DNA of 61,755 bases, taken from the NCBI GenBank assembly GCA_009691765.1, contig SIAO01000014.1, positions 1 to 61,755 of the forward strand, given 5' to 3'. The stretch is from Planctomycetota bacterium (GTDB lineage: Bacteria > Planctomycetota > GCA-002687715). Both the position numbers and the translations under genes were made by a program. The notes beneath the pieces were generated by a model. It ran no database searches. It saw nothing but the letters and a program-made list of their open reading frames with translations, and was not told the DNA's origin. Positions 1-9,300 of this stretch are shown one piece after another (position 1 is the stretch's first letter; each line of letters starts with the position of its first letter).

Positions 1-940
1 CTTGAGCGCTGGCGGCATCAAGACATTGGTGAAGATCGCCGCGCAGGCCCACACACAGCGCCTATTAACAAGCTGAGTGCAGGCGAAGAGCAGCGCGTCC
101 TTTCCGCAGTGAATCAGCCGGAATTCTGCGACCTGCCGCCGAAGCAAATAGTGCCGATTCTCGCAGAGCGGGGTGTGTATGTGGCTTCCGAAGCCACCGT
201 GTACAGAATCTTGCGCAAGGCCAAGCAGCAGCGGCACCGCGAAACAACGCGCGTGCCGCGCAAACGCCACCAACTCAAAGAGCTCGTGGCAGTAGCGCCG
301 AATCAAGTGTGGAGCTGGGACATCACTTGGCTGCCTTCGACGGTGCGCGGCATGTATTTCCGCGCTTACATGGTGCTGGATGTGTGGAGTCGCAAGATCG
401 TGGCAGCGGAAGTGTTTGAGTACGAATCTGGCGAGCATGCTGCGGACTTGGTCGCGCAAGCGTGTGAGCGTGCTGGCATCGTGCGCAACCAACTGTCGCT
501 GCACGCTGATAATGGCGGTCCGATGAAGGCATGCGACCATGCTGGCCACGCTGCGTGCGCTGGGTGTTGCGAGCTCTTTCAGTCGCCCAGGTGTCAGCAA
601 CGACAATCCCTTCTCTGAGTCCTTGTTTCGCACGATGAAATATCGCCCGAATTATCCCGAGCGCCCTTTCGCGTCGCTGGAGCAAGCGCGCGCTTGGATC
701 GGCAACTTTGTGCGCTGGTACAACTTTGAGCATCGGCACAGCGCTATCGGATTCGTGACGCCACAGGAACGCCACAGCGGTATTGATGGCCCAGTGCTTG
801 CGCGCCGCAGGCGCACCTATGCAGCGGCGCACAGCCGCAATCCGCAGCGCTGGAGCAGGCATGTGCGGCCTTGGACCACGCCTGCAACTGTCACCCTCAA
901 CCCCGTAGACAGCGCCCATCTGCAACGGGCTTCTGCATGA
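1..940 (+). pseudogene. IS3-family transposase (DDE integrase), 5'-truncated by the window edge and frameshifted
   Basis: The reading frame is open from base 1. It gives a helix-turn-helix region followed by an rve-type integrase core typical of IS3 orfB transposases. The first catalytic Asp lies in WSWDITW, the second in LHADNGGP, and the Glu in NPFSESLF. The third motif and the C terminus (ending NFVRWYNFEHRHS and basic residues) are in another frame, from about 530 to 940. Removing one base near 529 joins them as GPMK-HATMLATLRALGV, which matches the family. The frame break falls inside the catalytic core, not at the usual orfA/orfB programmed site, so I call it an inactive remnant. A sequencing indel would look the same. 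The right end of the element should lie in 941-1016, but I could not fix an inverted repeat because the left end is outside the window. Confidence 0.85.
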
Positions 941-1016
941 TCACATTTCACCCGACAACTACCTTGATTCTTACCGACTCCGTGCCGCGTCACTCGATGC
1001 GCGCCCCCCCGCTATC

Positions 1017-2024
1017 ATGCCGCACATGAGTTACGCGAGATATCACGCAGCAGCGGTGCAAGTGGATAAGCCGCACCCGAAACACAGGGATGACATTTCG
1101 GTGGAGCGGATGTTGGAGCAGTGCGACCACGTGGTGGCGGGGTACAAGCCCTTCTTTCCGGTGAAGCTGATTGTGTTTCCGGAGTTTGCGATTTCTTGCC
1201 CCGTTTATCTGACGGCGTCAGAGTTGTTGGACAAACTGGCCATGCCGGCCGAGAACAGGCATGTGGATGCGTTGGCGAGGAAAGCGCGCGAGTTGGGCGT
1301 GTGGATTGTGACGGGCTCGTTTCTGGAAAGCGATGCGCGCTGGAAGGATGCGGTGTTCAACTGCGTGTTGTTACTGGGGCCTGATGGCCAGCGCATGCGT
1401 TACCGCAAAGTGCATCCCTGGATTCCGTGGGAAGTGAGCGCGAGCCCGCACGACCTCGCGGGGTACGACGAACCGCTGTTTCCGGTGATGGACACGGAGT
1501 TGGGCAAGATTGGCATCGCCACTTGCTACGACTGGCTCTTCCCCGAAAGCACGCGCGAGCTGGCGCTGAACGGCGCGGAAGTGTTGGTGCGCATCAGTGC
1601 GTACATGGACCCTTGGGGCGCCACCGCGCCGATGGACTGGTGGACGGTCGTGAACCGCTGCCGCGCTATAGAAAACCTCGCATGTGTGGTGGCCTGCAAT
1701 CAAGGCGCAAGCTATGCGAACTATCCGCCGTTCTCGTGGCCGGGCGGCAGCATGATTGTCGATTTCGAAGGCCGCGTGCTGAGCCAAGCCGACCCTGGCC
1801 CTGGTGAAAAGATTGTCGTGGGCCCCGTAGACATTGCAGCGTTGCGCGAAGCCCGTTCTACACGCAGCGGACACAACATGCTCGCGCATCGGCGCACCGA
1901 GGCCTACTCTGCCGCACGTACCGCAGCATTCCCCGGTGCACGCAACGCTGTGGAGCGCAGCATCGAAGGGTTGGAGCGCCTCATCGACGACTCCAGAAAG
2001 CAGCGTGGCTACAAGACCCCCTGA
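1017..2024 (+). CDS. nitrilase-superfamily carbon-nitrogen hydrolase
   Basis: This 335-residue protein has the CN-hydrolase fold. The catalytic triad is visible as Glu56 (VFPEFA), Lys131 (YRKVHPW) and Cys170 (ATCYDWLFPE). Such enzymes hydrolyse amide or nitrile C-N bonds. The stretch after the Cys (RELALNGAEVLVRISAYMDP, then PMDWWTVVNRCRAIEN) resembles aliphatic amidase and N-carbamoyl-amidase branches more than true nitrilases, but the substrate cannot be read from sequence. There is no signal peptide, so it should be cytoplasmic. The start at 1017 has a second in-frame Met at 1026 (MSYARYHAAAVQVD), which may be the true start; neither has a clear Shine-Dalgarno sequence. It lies just downstream of the IS remnant and 28 bases upstream of a glycosyltransferase gene. 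Confidence 0.85.
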   Translation: MPHMSYARYHAAAVQVDKPHPKHRDDISVERMLEQCDHVVAGYKPFFPVKLIVFPEFAISCPVYLTASELLDKLAMPAENRHVDALARKARELGVWIVTGSFLESDARWKDAVFNCVLLLGPDGQRMRYRKVHPWIPWEVSASPHDLAGYDEPLFPVMDTELGKIGIATCYDWLFPESTRELALNGAEVLVRISAYMDPWGATAPMDWWTVVNRCRAIENLACVVACNQGASYANYPPFSWPGGSMIVDFEGRVLSQADPGPGEKIVVGPVDIAALREARSTRSGHNMLAHRRTEAYSAARTAAFPGARNAVERSIEGLERLIDDSRKQRGYKTP

Positions 2025-2052
2025 CACGGACACAAGCGCCGGAACTCCGCAC

Positions 2053-3594
2053 ATGAAGGCCGCGGCGTTGGCGCTGTGTGCGGCATTCGTGTTCGCGCTG
2101 CTGGCGAGCCCGCAGCTTGATGCGCCTGGGCTGGAATACGACGAAGTGCACCAAGCGTGCGGCTCTTTCGGGTGGCTCGGTGTGCAAAGCCCTTTCTTCT
2201 CGCAACAACATGTCGGCAGCGTGCCGCTGTTCACCATGCACTACAGCGGGGCGCTGAAGACCGGCTTGTATGGAATCTGGATGCGGCTTTCCGGCGCTGG
2301 ATTCGAAGTGCTTTCGTGGCGTTGGCTGGGCCTCGGCATCGCAGCGCTCGCGGTGGGGCTACTTCCGTGGCTGCTGCGCCGACGGTTGGCTCCATGGCCG
2401 TTGTTGCTGCTGACGCTTTGGGTGCTAACCGACATCACTTTGCTGCTGGGCGCACGCCATGACCGTGGGCCCGTGGCCATCGCATTTTTGTTGCGCGTGT
2501 TGCTGATCGGAGTTCTTTTCGGACGCCCCGCAGGCACTGCGCTGCATCGGCACGCCTGCTTTCTTGCGGGATTCCTTGTGGGTCTCGCCACTTGGGAGAA
2601 GCTCCCCAACGCGCTGTTGTTGTTGCCAGCACTGTGGTGCGTCTTGCGCGAAGCGCAGTCTGTGCGCAACGCTGTGGCCCTCGGCATCGGCGGACTCATC
2701 GGCGCGTTGCCCGTGGCCGTAGCCAACGTCATAAGCCTGCTGCGCGGCGAAGGGTTGTTCTCGTTGCATGAAGTGAGCGGTGAAAACCCGTACACGCTGC
2801 AACTCTTCTTGCAGCAACTCGGCGACACCGTGGCGATTGGCAGCGGCAGCCTCGCACGCGCCAACATGCTTGGACTGCGCGACACCTTCGCCGCCAGTGC
2901 CGTGATGTTTGAGATTTTCTTCGCAGGGATCTTGCTGCTGCTGCTGCTGTGGTTGGCGCGCCGTCATGTTGCCGCTGGACTGCGCGTCGCTGTGGGCACT
3001 GCACTCACGATGCTGCTGTTGCTGCCGCTGTTGCCAGAGATTGCCACCGAGCATCATCACTTGCTGCTGCTGCCATTCCTTCCACTCGCCGCCGCCCTTG
3101 CATTGTCGGCACCAACACTGCAACCGCGAATGCGTGCGCTGCTCATGGTGCTTTGTTGCTGCTGCATCGCTGCACGAATGCCACTGTTCTTTGAAACGCT
3201 GAGCGCGCTGCGGGCCACGCCTGTGGCCACAGGCCGCGGCTTCAACCCCGAATTCACACGCTTCGCCACAAGTGTGGCGCAAGAGAGCGCCGAGACGCGC
3301 GTACTCGCCGCTGGCTGGGGCATCGCCACGCAAGTGCATTGCCTCGCGCAAGGCCGCGCTGGGATTGTGCGCGAGGTCTATTGGCACGAGCCCGACGCCG
3401 CAGCACTCAACGCCGCCGCTGGCACCGCTCGACGCATCGTGATGGTGGCTCCGGTGAACTTGCGAGGTGTGAATGCTCCGCGACGCGACGCACTGTTTGC
3501 GCTTGCACAGATCCAACCGGGATGGCGCTCCGTACCACTCCCCGCCGCGTGGACTGAGTTCAGCGCGCTGCGCGTCGAGATCTACGAACGCTGA
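2053..3594 (+). CDS. GT-C type membrane glycosyltransferase (ArnT/PMT-like)
   Basis: This is a 513-residue polytopic membrane protein with about ten hydrophobic segments. An acidic Asp30-Glu31 pair (GLEYDEVHQA) sits in the first extracytoplasmic loop, where lipid-phosphosugar-dependent GT-C enzymes keep their catalytic Asp. A second charged patch, GARHDRGPVA, follows the third hydrophobic region. The family transfers a sugar from a polyprenyl-phosphate donor to a protein, lipid or glycan outside the membrane. Acceptor and donor are unknown. I start at the ATG at 2053 because it opens a signal-anchor helix; the longer in-frame extension overlaps the preceding gene and is not family-like. Long runs of Leu codons (CTG-rich tracts near 2930-2950 and 3010-3070) reflect membrane helices. 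Confidence 0.75.
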   Translation: MKAAALALCAAFVFALLASPQLDAPGLEYDEVHQACGSFGWLGVQSPFFSQQHVGSVPLFTMHYSGALKTGLYGIWMRLSGAGFEVLSWRWLGLGIAALAVGLLPWLLRRRLAPWPLLLLTLWVLTDITLLLGARHDRGPVAIAFLLRVLLIGVLFGRPAGTALHRHACFLAGFLVGLATWEKLPNALLLLPALWCVLREAQSVRNAVALGIGGLIGALPVAVANVISLLRGEGLFSLHEVSGENPYTLQLFLQQLGDTVAIGSGSLARANMLGLRDTFAASAVMFEIFFAGILLLLLLWLARRHVAAGLRVAVGTALTMLLLLPLLPEIATEHHHLLLLPFLPLAAALALSAPTLQPRMRALLMVLCCCCIAARMPLFFETLSALRATPVATGRGFNPEFTRFATSVAQESAETRVLAAGWGIATQVHCLAQGRAGIVREVYWHEPDAAALNAAAGTARRIVMVAPVNLRGVNAPRRDALFALAQIQPGWRSVPLPAAWTEFSALRVEIYER

Positions 3595-3618
3595 CGCCGC
3601 TCGGCGCGCGCAGCGGGC

Positions 3619-4362
3619 CTACTTTTGCTTGGTCTGCGACGCCACGCCGTCAATCGCCGCGCGCACCTCGGCTTCGTCGCCGAGGTAGCGCCGCCCTGTC
3701 GCGCGCAAAGTTGCGTCGAAACTATAGACCAGCGGAAAGCCTGTAGGGATGTTGATGCCGGTGATCTCGGCTTCGCTCAAACCGTCGAGGTGCATGAGCA
3801 ACGCGCGCAATGAATTGCCGTGCGCCGCGATGATCAGTTTCTTGCCAGCGCGTAACTGCGGCACAATCACGCTTTCATAAAACGGGATAACGCGCGCACA
3901 AGTTTCCTTCAGCGATTCCGTGCTGGGCAAGAGTTGTGGGTTCACATCGGCATAACGCGGATCGAAACGTGGATGACTCGGATCGTCGCTGCGGAGCGGC
4001 GGCGGCGGAGTCGAAAAACTGCGGCGCCACGCGAGCACGGTGGCTTCTCCGTGCGCCCTCACGGATTCGGCTTTGTTCAAACCCTGCAACGCGCCGTAAT
4101 GGCGTTCATTCAAGACCCACTCGTGCTCGACCGGAATCCACAGTTGGTCCAGCGCGTCGAGCGCAATCCACAAAGTGCGGATCGCGCGCTTCAGCCGCGA
4201 GGTGTAGGCCGCATCGAAGCTGTAGCCGCCTGCCTTCAACAGCTCCCCGGCGCGGGCCGCTTCACGCAGGCCCTGCTGCGAAAGATCCACATCGATCCAA
4301 CCGGTGAAGCGGTTTTCGAGATTCCAAGCACTTTGGCCGTGGCGCAGCAATACGAGTTCCAT
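3619..4362 (-). CDS. gpmA: 2,3-bisphosphoglycerate-dependent phosphoglycerate mutase
   Basis: A 247-residue histidine-phosphatase-superfamily enzyme that interconverts 3- and 2-phosphoglycerate in glycolysis and gluconeogenesis. The phosphohistidine motif RHGQSAWN (His8) is at the N terminus. Glu86 in LNERHYG and His181 in AAHGNSLRAL complete the active site. The insert FSTPPPPL-DDPSHPRFDPRY is typical of the dPGM family and separates it from generic phosphatases. Length matches the usual 230-250 residues. The ATG at 4362 starts at the conserved MELVLLRHG. The gene is convergent with the glycosyltransferase (24-base gap) and divergent from the carboxypeptidase. Confidence 0.95.
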   Translation of the reverse strand: MELVLLRHGQSAWNLENRFTGWIDVDLSQQGLREAARAGELLKAGGYSFDAAYTSRLKRAIRTLWIALDALDQLWIPVEHEWVLNERHYGALQGLNKAESVRAHGEATVLAWRRSFSTPPPPLRSDDPSHPRFDPRYADVNPQLLPSTESLKETCARVIPFYESVIVPQLRAGKKLIIAAHGNSLRALLMHLDGLSEAEITGINIPTGFPLVYSFDATLRATGRRYLGDEAEVRAAIDGVASQTKQK

Positions 4363-4515
4363 GATGGCGCGATGATAGCCCGCGCCTCGCCGCCATGCCC
4401 AGCTCGCGGCCACAACTCCGCCATGGCTATACCCTTGCGAAGTGCTTCCAGTTTCGGGCGCGTGGGCGATAGACTGCCATGGTCACCTATCGCCCCCAAT
4501 CCGAAAGAGTCCTCC
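4363..4515. promoter_or_regulatory. divergent intergenic region between gpmA and the M14 peptidase gene
   Basis: These 153 bases separate two divergently transcribed genes, so they must hold promoters for both. I see no convincing -35/-10 pair or operator repeat. A purine-rich stretch (AAAGAG, near 4504-4509) is a plausible weak ribosome-binding site for the plus-strand gene. Confidence 0.4.
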
Positions 4516-6303
4516 ATGGCACGCATCTTGATTGCCCTGCTCGTTGCTTCCACGCTCGCTGCGCAAGTTCCCTTGAGCCCCGGCGGTGATCCGTATTACC
4601 GCGCGAAGCTGCTCACGGCTTCACCGGCGTCCTTGCAGCTTGTGTTGGCCGCATCTGGTTACGACACGGACTGCATGCCTGCGGGCGCAGACTTCGTAGA
4701 AGTGGTGCTGTCGCCGCAAGAGTACGGTGTGCTGCAACAAGCGGGCTTCCAACCCATCGTGCTTTCCACTGCTGCGCCGCTTTCGGCATTGCTTGGCGAC
4801 ATTCCCGTCGGCTACCACGACCTCACCGCGGTCCACAACATTCTGCTCGCCAAAGAGGCGGCATATCCAACGCTGTGCAAACTGCACAATCTGTCGACAG
4901 AGTTCGGCCCATCGCTGACTGTAGAAGGCCGCGCCATCGAAGCCATCAAGATCAGTGCCAACGTGCTTGTCGATGAAGACGAACCGAACATCCTCTTTGC
5001 GTTGTCGCACCATGCGCGCGAGATCACCACGCCGGAACAAGCATTGGACATCATCGAACGCCTCACCGCAGGCTACGGCGTGAATCCCGTCATCACGAAC
5101 TTGTTGAACACGCACGAAGTGTGGGTGGTGCCGGTGGTGAACCCCGACGGCGTGAACACAGTGTGGACCAGCAACAATCTGTGGCGCAAGAATCGGCGTA
5201 ACAATGGCGACGGCACTTTCGGCGTGGACTTAAACCGCAACTACCCACACCTCTGGAGTAGTGCTTGCGCGGGCTCAACGGTGACCTCATCCGAAACCTA
5301 TCGCGGCCCCAGCGCCGGCAGCGAAATTGAAACGCAGACCATCATCAACTTCTCGCGCGCGCGCCGTTTCGCGAAGGTGGCGGATTTCCATTCCTATGGG
5401 CGCGACGTGCTGCTGTCTTATGTGTGCTCGCCCATCCCCACGAGCGTCGGCGGTCACATCGATGCCCAAGGGACCGCCTTGGCGGCACTTTCAGGCTTTG
5501 GCACTCGCGATCCTTCCGCCGAAGGCGAGCACCAGATCTTTCAGATGAAAGAAGTGACCAACTACGCCTACCTCATCGAGATGAACCTTGCGTTCCAACC
5601 GGCCTACATCGAAGCGCAGAGCGAGGCCGTGTTGCTGTGGCCCATGGTGCAAGGGTTTCTCAACCACGTTCTTGCCGTGCGTGGCCATGTGACAGACGCA
5701 CTGAGCGGATTGCCACTCACCGCCAACCTCAGCGTGAATACGATTGCGTGGACACTCGGCGAAACACGCACCACCCGCGCCCTCAACGGTTCTTTCGACA
5801 TGTCGCTGCCAGCGGGCGCGCATCTGCTCACGGTCTCGGCCAGCGGTTATCAAACACAAGTCGTGCCCATGACCGCAATCACAGGCAGCACAGCTTCTCT
5901 CAACATCGCGTTGGTGCCGCACGCAGCAGCATTCAACATCACGCTCTCCACCACGGGCGGCGGTGCAGGCAACTTGAACCTCGCGCTCGCCAACATTCCC
6001 GCGGGCACCACGGAGGGTTTCACGCTCTTCTCGTTCGACACGTCAGGCATACTCGGTCAAGGCACCTTGCTCGGACTTCGCGCCGATGTGTTCACGATCA
6101 ACTGCCTCATACAGCCCATGTTGCCGGGCGGCATCTTGCATTGGCCGTGGCCGCAGTCGGGCGTGTATCCGCAAGTGCCGTGGAACTTGCCCAATGGGTC
6201 GTTGCCATTCCCGGCAGGACTGCAAGTGGATGGTCAAGCGGCGGCGCTTGGACCAGGCTTCAGTTTCCTCGGCGCCACGCAACCACTGCGCATCACTTTC
6301 TGA
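4516..6303 (+). CDS. secreted M14 zinc carboxypeptidase with C-terminal beta modules
   Basis: A 595-residue exported protein: an N-terminal signal peptide (about residues 1-16), a propeptide-like segment, then a carboxypeptidase A/T domain. Zinc ligands are His156 and Glu159 (SHHARE) and His282 (DFHSYG). Asn230-Arg231 (VDLNRNYPH) would bind the substrate carboxylate, and Glu345 (YLIEMN) is the general base, so it should be active. It would remove C-terminal residues from extracellular peptides. After the catalytic domain come a carboxypeptidase-regulatory-like beta sandwich (about 372-455) and a Gly/Leu-rich C-terminal domain ending GPGFSFLGATQ. That ending looks like a recurring C-terminal module of planctomycete secreted proteins (recall, not a search). 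The start is the ATG before the signal peptide. Its last 11 bases overlap the end of the convergent giant VWA-TPR gene. Confidence 0.9.
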   Translation: MARILIALLVASTLAAQVPLSPGGDPYYRAKLLTASPASLQLVLAASGYDTDCMPAGADFVEVVLSPQEYGVLQQAGFQPIVLSTAAPLSALLGDIPVGYHDLTAVHNILLAKEAAYPTLCKLHNLSTEFGPSLTVEGRAIEAIKISANVLVDEDEPNILFALSHHAREITTPEQALDIIERLTAGYGVNPVITNLLNTHEVWVVPVVNPDGVNTVWTSNNLWRKNRRNNGDGTFGVDLNRNYPHLWSSACAGSTVTSSETYRGPSAGSEIETQTIINFSRARRFAKVADFHSYGRDVLLSYVCSPIPTSVGGHIDAQGTALAALSGFGTRDPSAEGEHQIFQMKEVTNYAYLIEMNLAFQPAYIEAQSEAVLLWPMVQGFLNHVLAVRGHVTDALSGLPLTANLSVNTIAWTLGETRTTRALNGSFDMSLPAGAHLLTVSASGYQTQVVPMTAITGSTASLNIALVPHAAAFNITLSTTGGGAGNLNLALANIPAGTTEGFTLFSFDTSGILGQGTLLGLRADVFTINCLIQPMLPGGILHWPWPQSGVYPQVPWNLPNGSLPFPAGLQVDGQAAALGPGFSFLGATQPLRITF

Positions 6304-9300
6304 AAGCCGCAGCGAGGCGGCGCAACACGGCGGTGTCCGCCCACTGCGCCACCGTTGTTTGCAGCGCTGCGAACTCTGTCGGAGCCAGCGTGGCCCGCAA
6401 CGCGTCCAACACACGTGGAATACGCAACGGGTGCAGCGTGCGCGCATCAAGAAGCGTGCGCTCCATCGCGCTGGCTTCCGCTTCGGCACCGCAAGCGCGC
6501 GCAAGATCGATGAAGTGATGCTGTGCGATGTTCTCTGTGCCGATGCGTTCCCGAATCAGCGGCAGCAGCGCGGCGGCTTCCGTCTTGCGCTCGAGGAACA
6601 ACAACACTTGCGTGCACGCAAAGAGGCCAGAATGCCCAGTCTCTATCTTCGCTGCTTCGATCAGTGGTTCGATGACAGCGGCCAGATTCTCACGCGGATA
6701 ATCACTGCCGGGAAGCAAGAAACTTGCAGTAGCGTTGTTCACATTGCTGTCGGGGGCCGGCAGCAAGCGGAGCTCAGCAAGCGCTTGCGCACATAAGACC
6801 CGGTTTCCCGTGAACACCGCCGTGCGCAACACCGCCAACAACTCAATGCGAAACTCGCGTCCACCAGCCTCGCGCAAACGCAGTGCGCTTTGCATGGCGC
6901 GTTCAAGCAGAGCCTTGCTCAGTGCCGCATCTTCTTGACCGCGAGCCAACATTGCGAGAGAAGCTGCATCCTGCGCAACGCCGGGCAATTGTGCTGCAGC
7001 CCGCAGCACGCGCAGCAATTCAGCATGCAGTTCAGGTTGTTGCAACGCGTCCACTTGGAAACCCAACACTTGGACTGGCGACTGCTCGATCAACGTGCGC
7101 GCCAACTCGAAGCGCCACAGTCGTGACGCACACTCCTTGTCTCCCGCGCGCAACAATCCGCGAGCAAGCGCCGTGAAGCTGCCAAGATCAGCGTCGCACA
7201 ACTCCGCCGACAACGCAGCGAGGAGAACTGTTCGGAACGCCTCAGCGAGCGGCGCGTCACCGTCCATGGCGATGCGCTGCAAGACTTCACGACTGCTGCG
7301 TGCTAGCCCACCATCCGAGCAGCGCGCCACAAGATGAGCCAACTTCATGTCGAGTGACTGAGCGCGCAAGACATGAGCAATTTCGGACCACGCTTGATCG
7401 GGTCGCAAACCACGGAGCTGTCGCTGCGCTTCTTCCGCACCCCAAGGCGTTGCGAGCAGCAGTGTCAGCAGCCCATACTGCTCCGTTTCCAACGTGCCAC
7501 CGCTACCAGCCAGACCGTACAGCGTGATCGGATTCGGTAGCGACACATACGGCAGCAGCGAGCTGTACTCACTGCGATGCGCGTCGCTCGCATGTTGGCG
7601 CCAAGCGCGCAACAGCAAGCGCTCATCCTCTTGCGCGAAAGCCAAGAGCAAGTCTTGCCCCTGCCCCTCTTCGGGATCAATCTTGGCCAGCGCCGTTTGC
7701 GCACGCGCCAATTGCCCGAGTTCAAGCCATTCCCGCGCGAGTTCGTTGTAGAGCCAAGAACGGTCCGATGGGTTCTTCTGGAGCATGAGCTCCATGGCTT
7801 GCGCGGCCTCGGCGCGAAGCCCGAGTGTCTTCAACACTTCGCAACGCTGGTTCTGAAGCTCTGCATCAAGAAGCGTTGGCGCTGCGGCCGTCAGCAGGTT
7901 CAGCGCCTCCAGAGGTTGTTTGAGATGCAGCGCGCGCGCGACACGGAACCGCAAAGCTCCAGTGCTTGCAAGACTGGCCGCGTCCATTTCCTGCAATGTG
8001 GTGTCCAGCACTGCGACCAGTGCTGGATCTTTCAAGCTGGCCAACACTGTGAGCGCCCTAGTTTGCGGCCACGTCGGCGTCGCAAGATTCAACAGCGCCG
8101 TCAGCGCTTTGCGCAATTCAGCACGCGCTTCATCGAAACGCTCGGCTCGTGCGAGCGCCAACCCGCGCCCCACATTTATGCATACCGATTCGCCGGCTTC
8201 GCTGCTGAGCACTTCGATTAGCGGCAAGATTGCTAGCGAACGCGTGTCGGCTTCCGCCAACTGCAACGCTTCGTACTCCTGCGCAACGGTGTTGGCGAGC
8301 GCAGCGCGCGGATGAGCATTGCGGTACGCAGCAACCAGAGCGTCGGCCACGCGCGCATCGTCGGCCCAACCTTGAGTGAGGATGCCGTAGAGCTGATAAC
8401 GCTGCTGTCCTTGCGACTTCGCCAGAATCAACACCAAAAGCTTCGAACGGTCATTGACGGAAAGTGATTGGAGCACCGACTGCATTGGGAGAAGTTCGAG
8501 ATTGCCTGCCGCGAGCTGATCGAAGGCTTCTTGGGGCAAGTCTTGGCTGAGACCTTCGGGCGCTGACATGCGGTGCAGCAGCAAGCACGCAGTACGAGTT
8601 TTCTCTGGGGCCGAAGCTGTTGCAGCAGCAAGCTGGCTTTCAACGAAGGCGTGCCGTTCTGCTGGCAACAGCAAGCGCGCCGCGGTCAACAGGCGCTTCG
8701 CTGCATTGGCCGCTTGGAGTGGATCCGAGCCGAGCAGCGCGTCGCGCAAGGAGGCACTCCACCAACGCTCAAAAACATCAGGAGTGCAGACGCCATGCAC
8801 GGCGGCAAGAAACTCACCGCGATCCTGAGCAGGAATGCGACATGTGGCGGGATCGAGAGCAGCCACGAGGGCGCGTGCTGCGTCAGTCGCTCCACTGAGC
8901 ACCAGGCGCGCCACGAACGGAGCAGCGACGTCGGGTTCATTCGCCGCCAATTCCAACAAACGCTGCGGCTCTTGCAGCAGCAGCGCACGCCATTGTTCTG
9001 GCAGCGCTTCCTTCAGATCGAGGCCACCAAGATCGGCGCAAGCCGCAGCCAAGTGCAGATGCCCGCGCTCTGCCAAGGCATTCACTTCGACACGCACCGC
9101 ATCCTTGTCTTTCGGGAACAGCTCTTTGACCATTTCGACCACGGCGCCGACTTCTTCAGGTAAGCCCAGCGCCAAAGAGAGATCGCGCACCACCGCTGCA
9201 ATGCGCGCAAAGCGAGGATGATCCGCAACGCGTTCGCCGCGCTGCGCTTCCGCGAGCAAGCGTTCGCGCTCCGCTTGCAGCAACTTCTTAAGAGCTTCCA

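Noticed and set aside
2930-3075. CTG/TTG-rich tracts resembling a microsatellite
   Set aside because: They encode Leu runs in predicted membrane helices of the glycosyltransferase and are not perfect tandem repeats.
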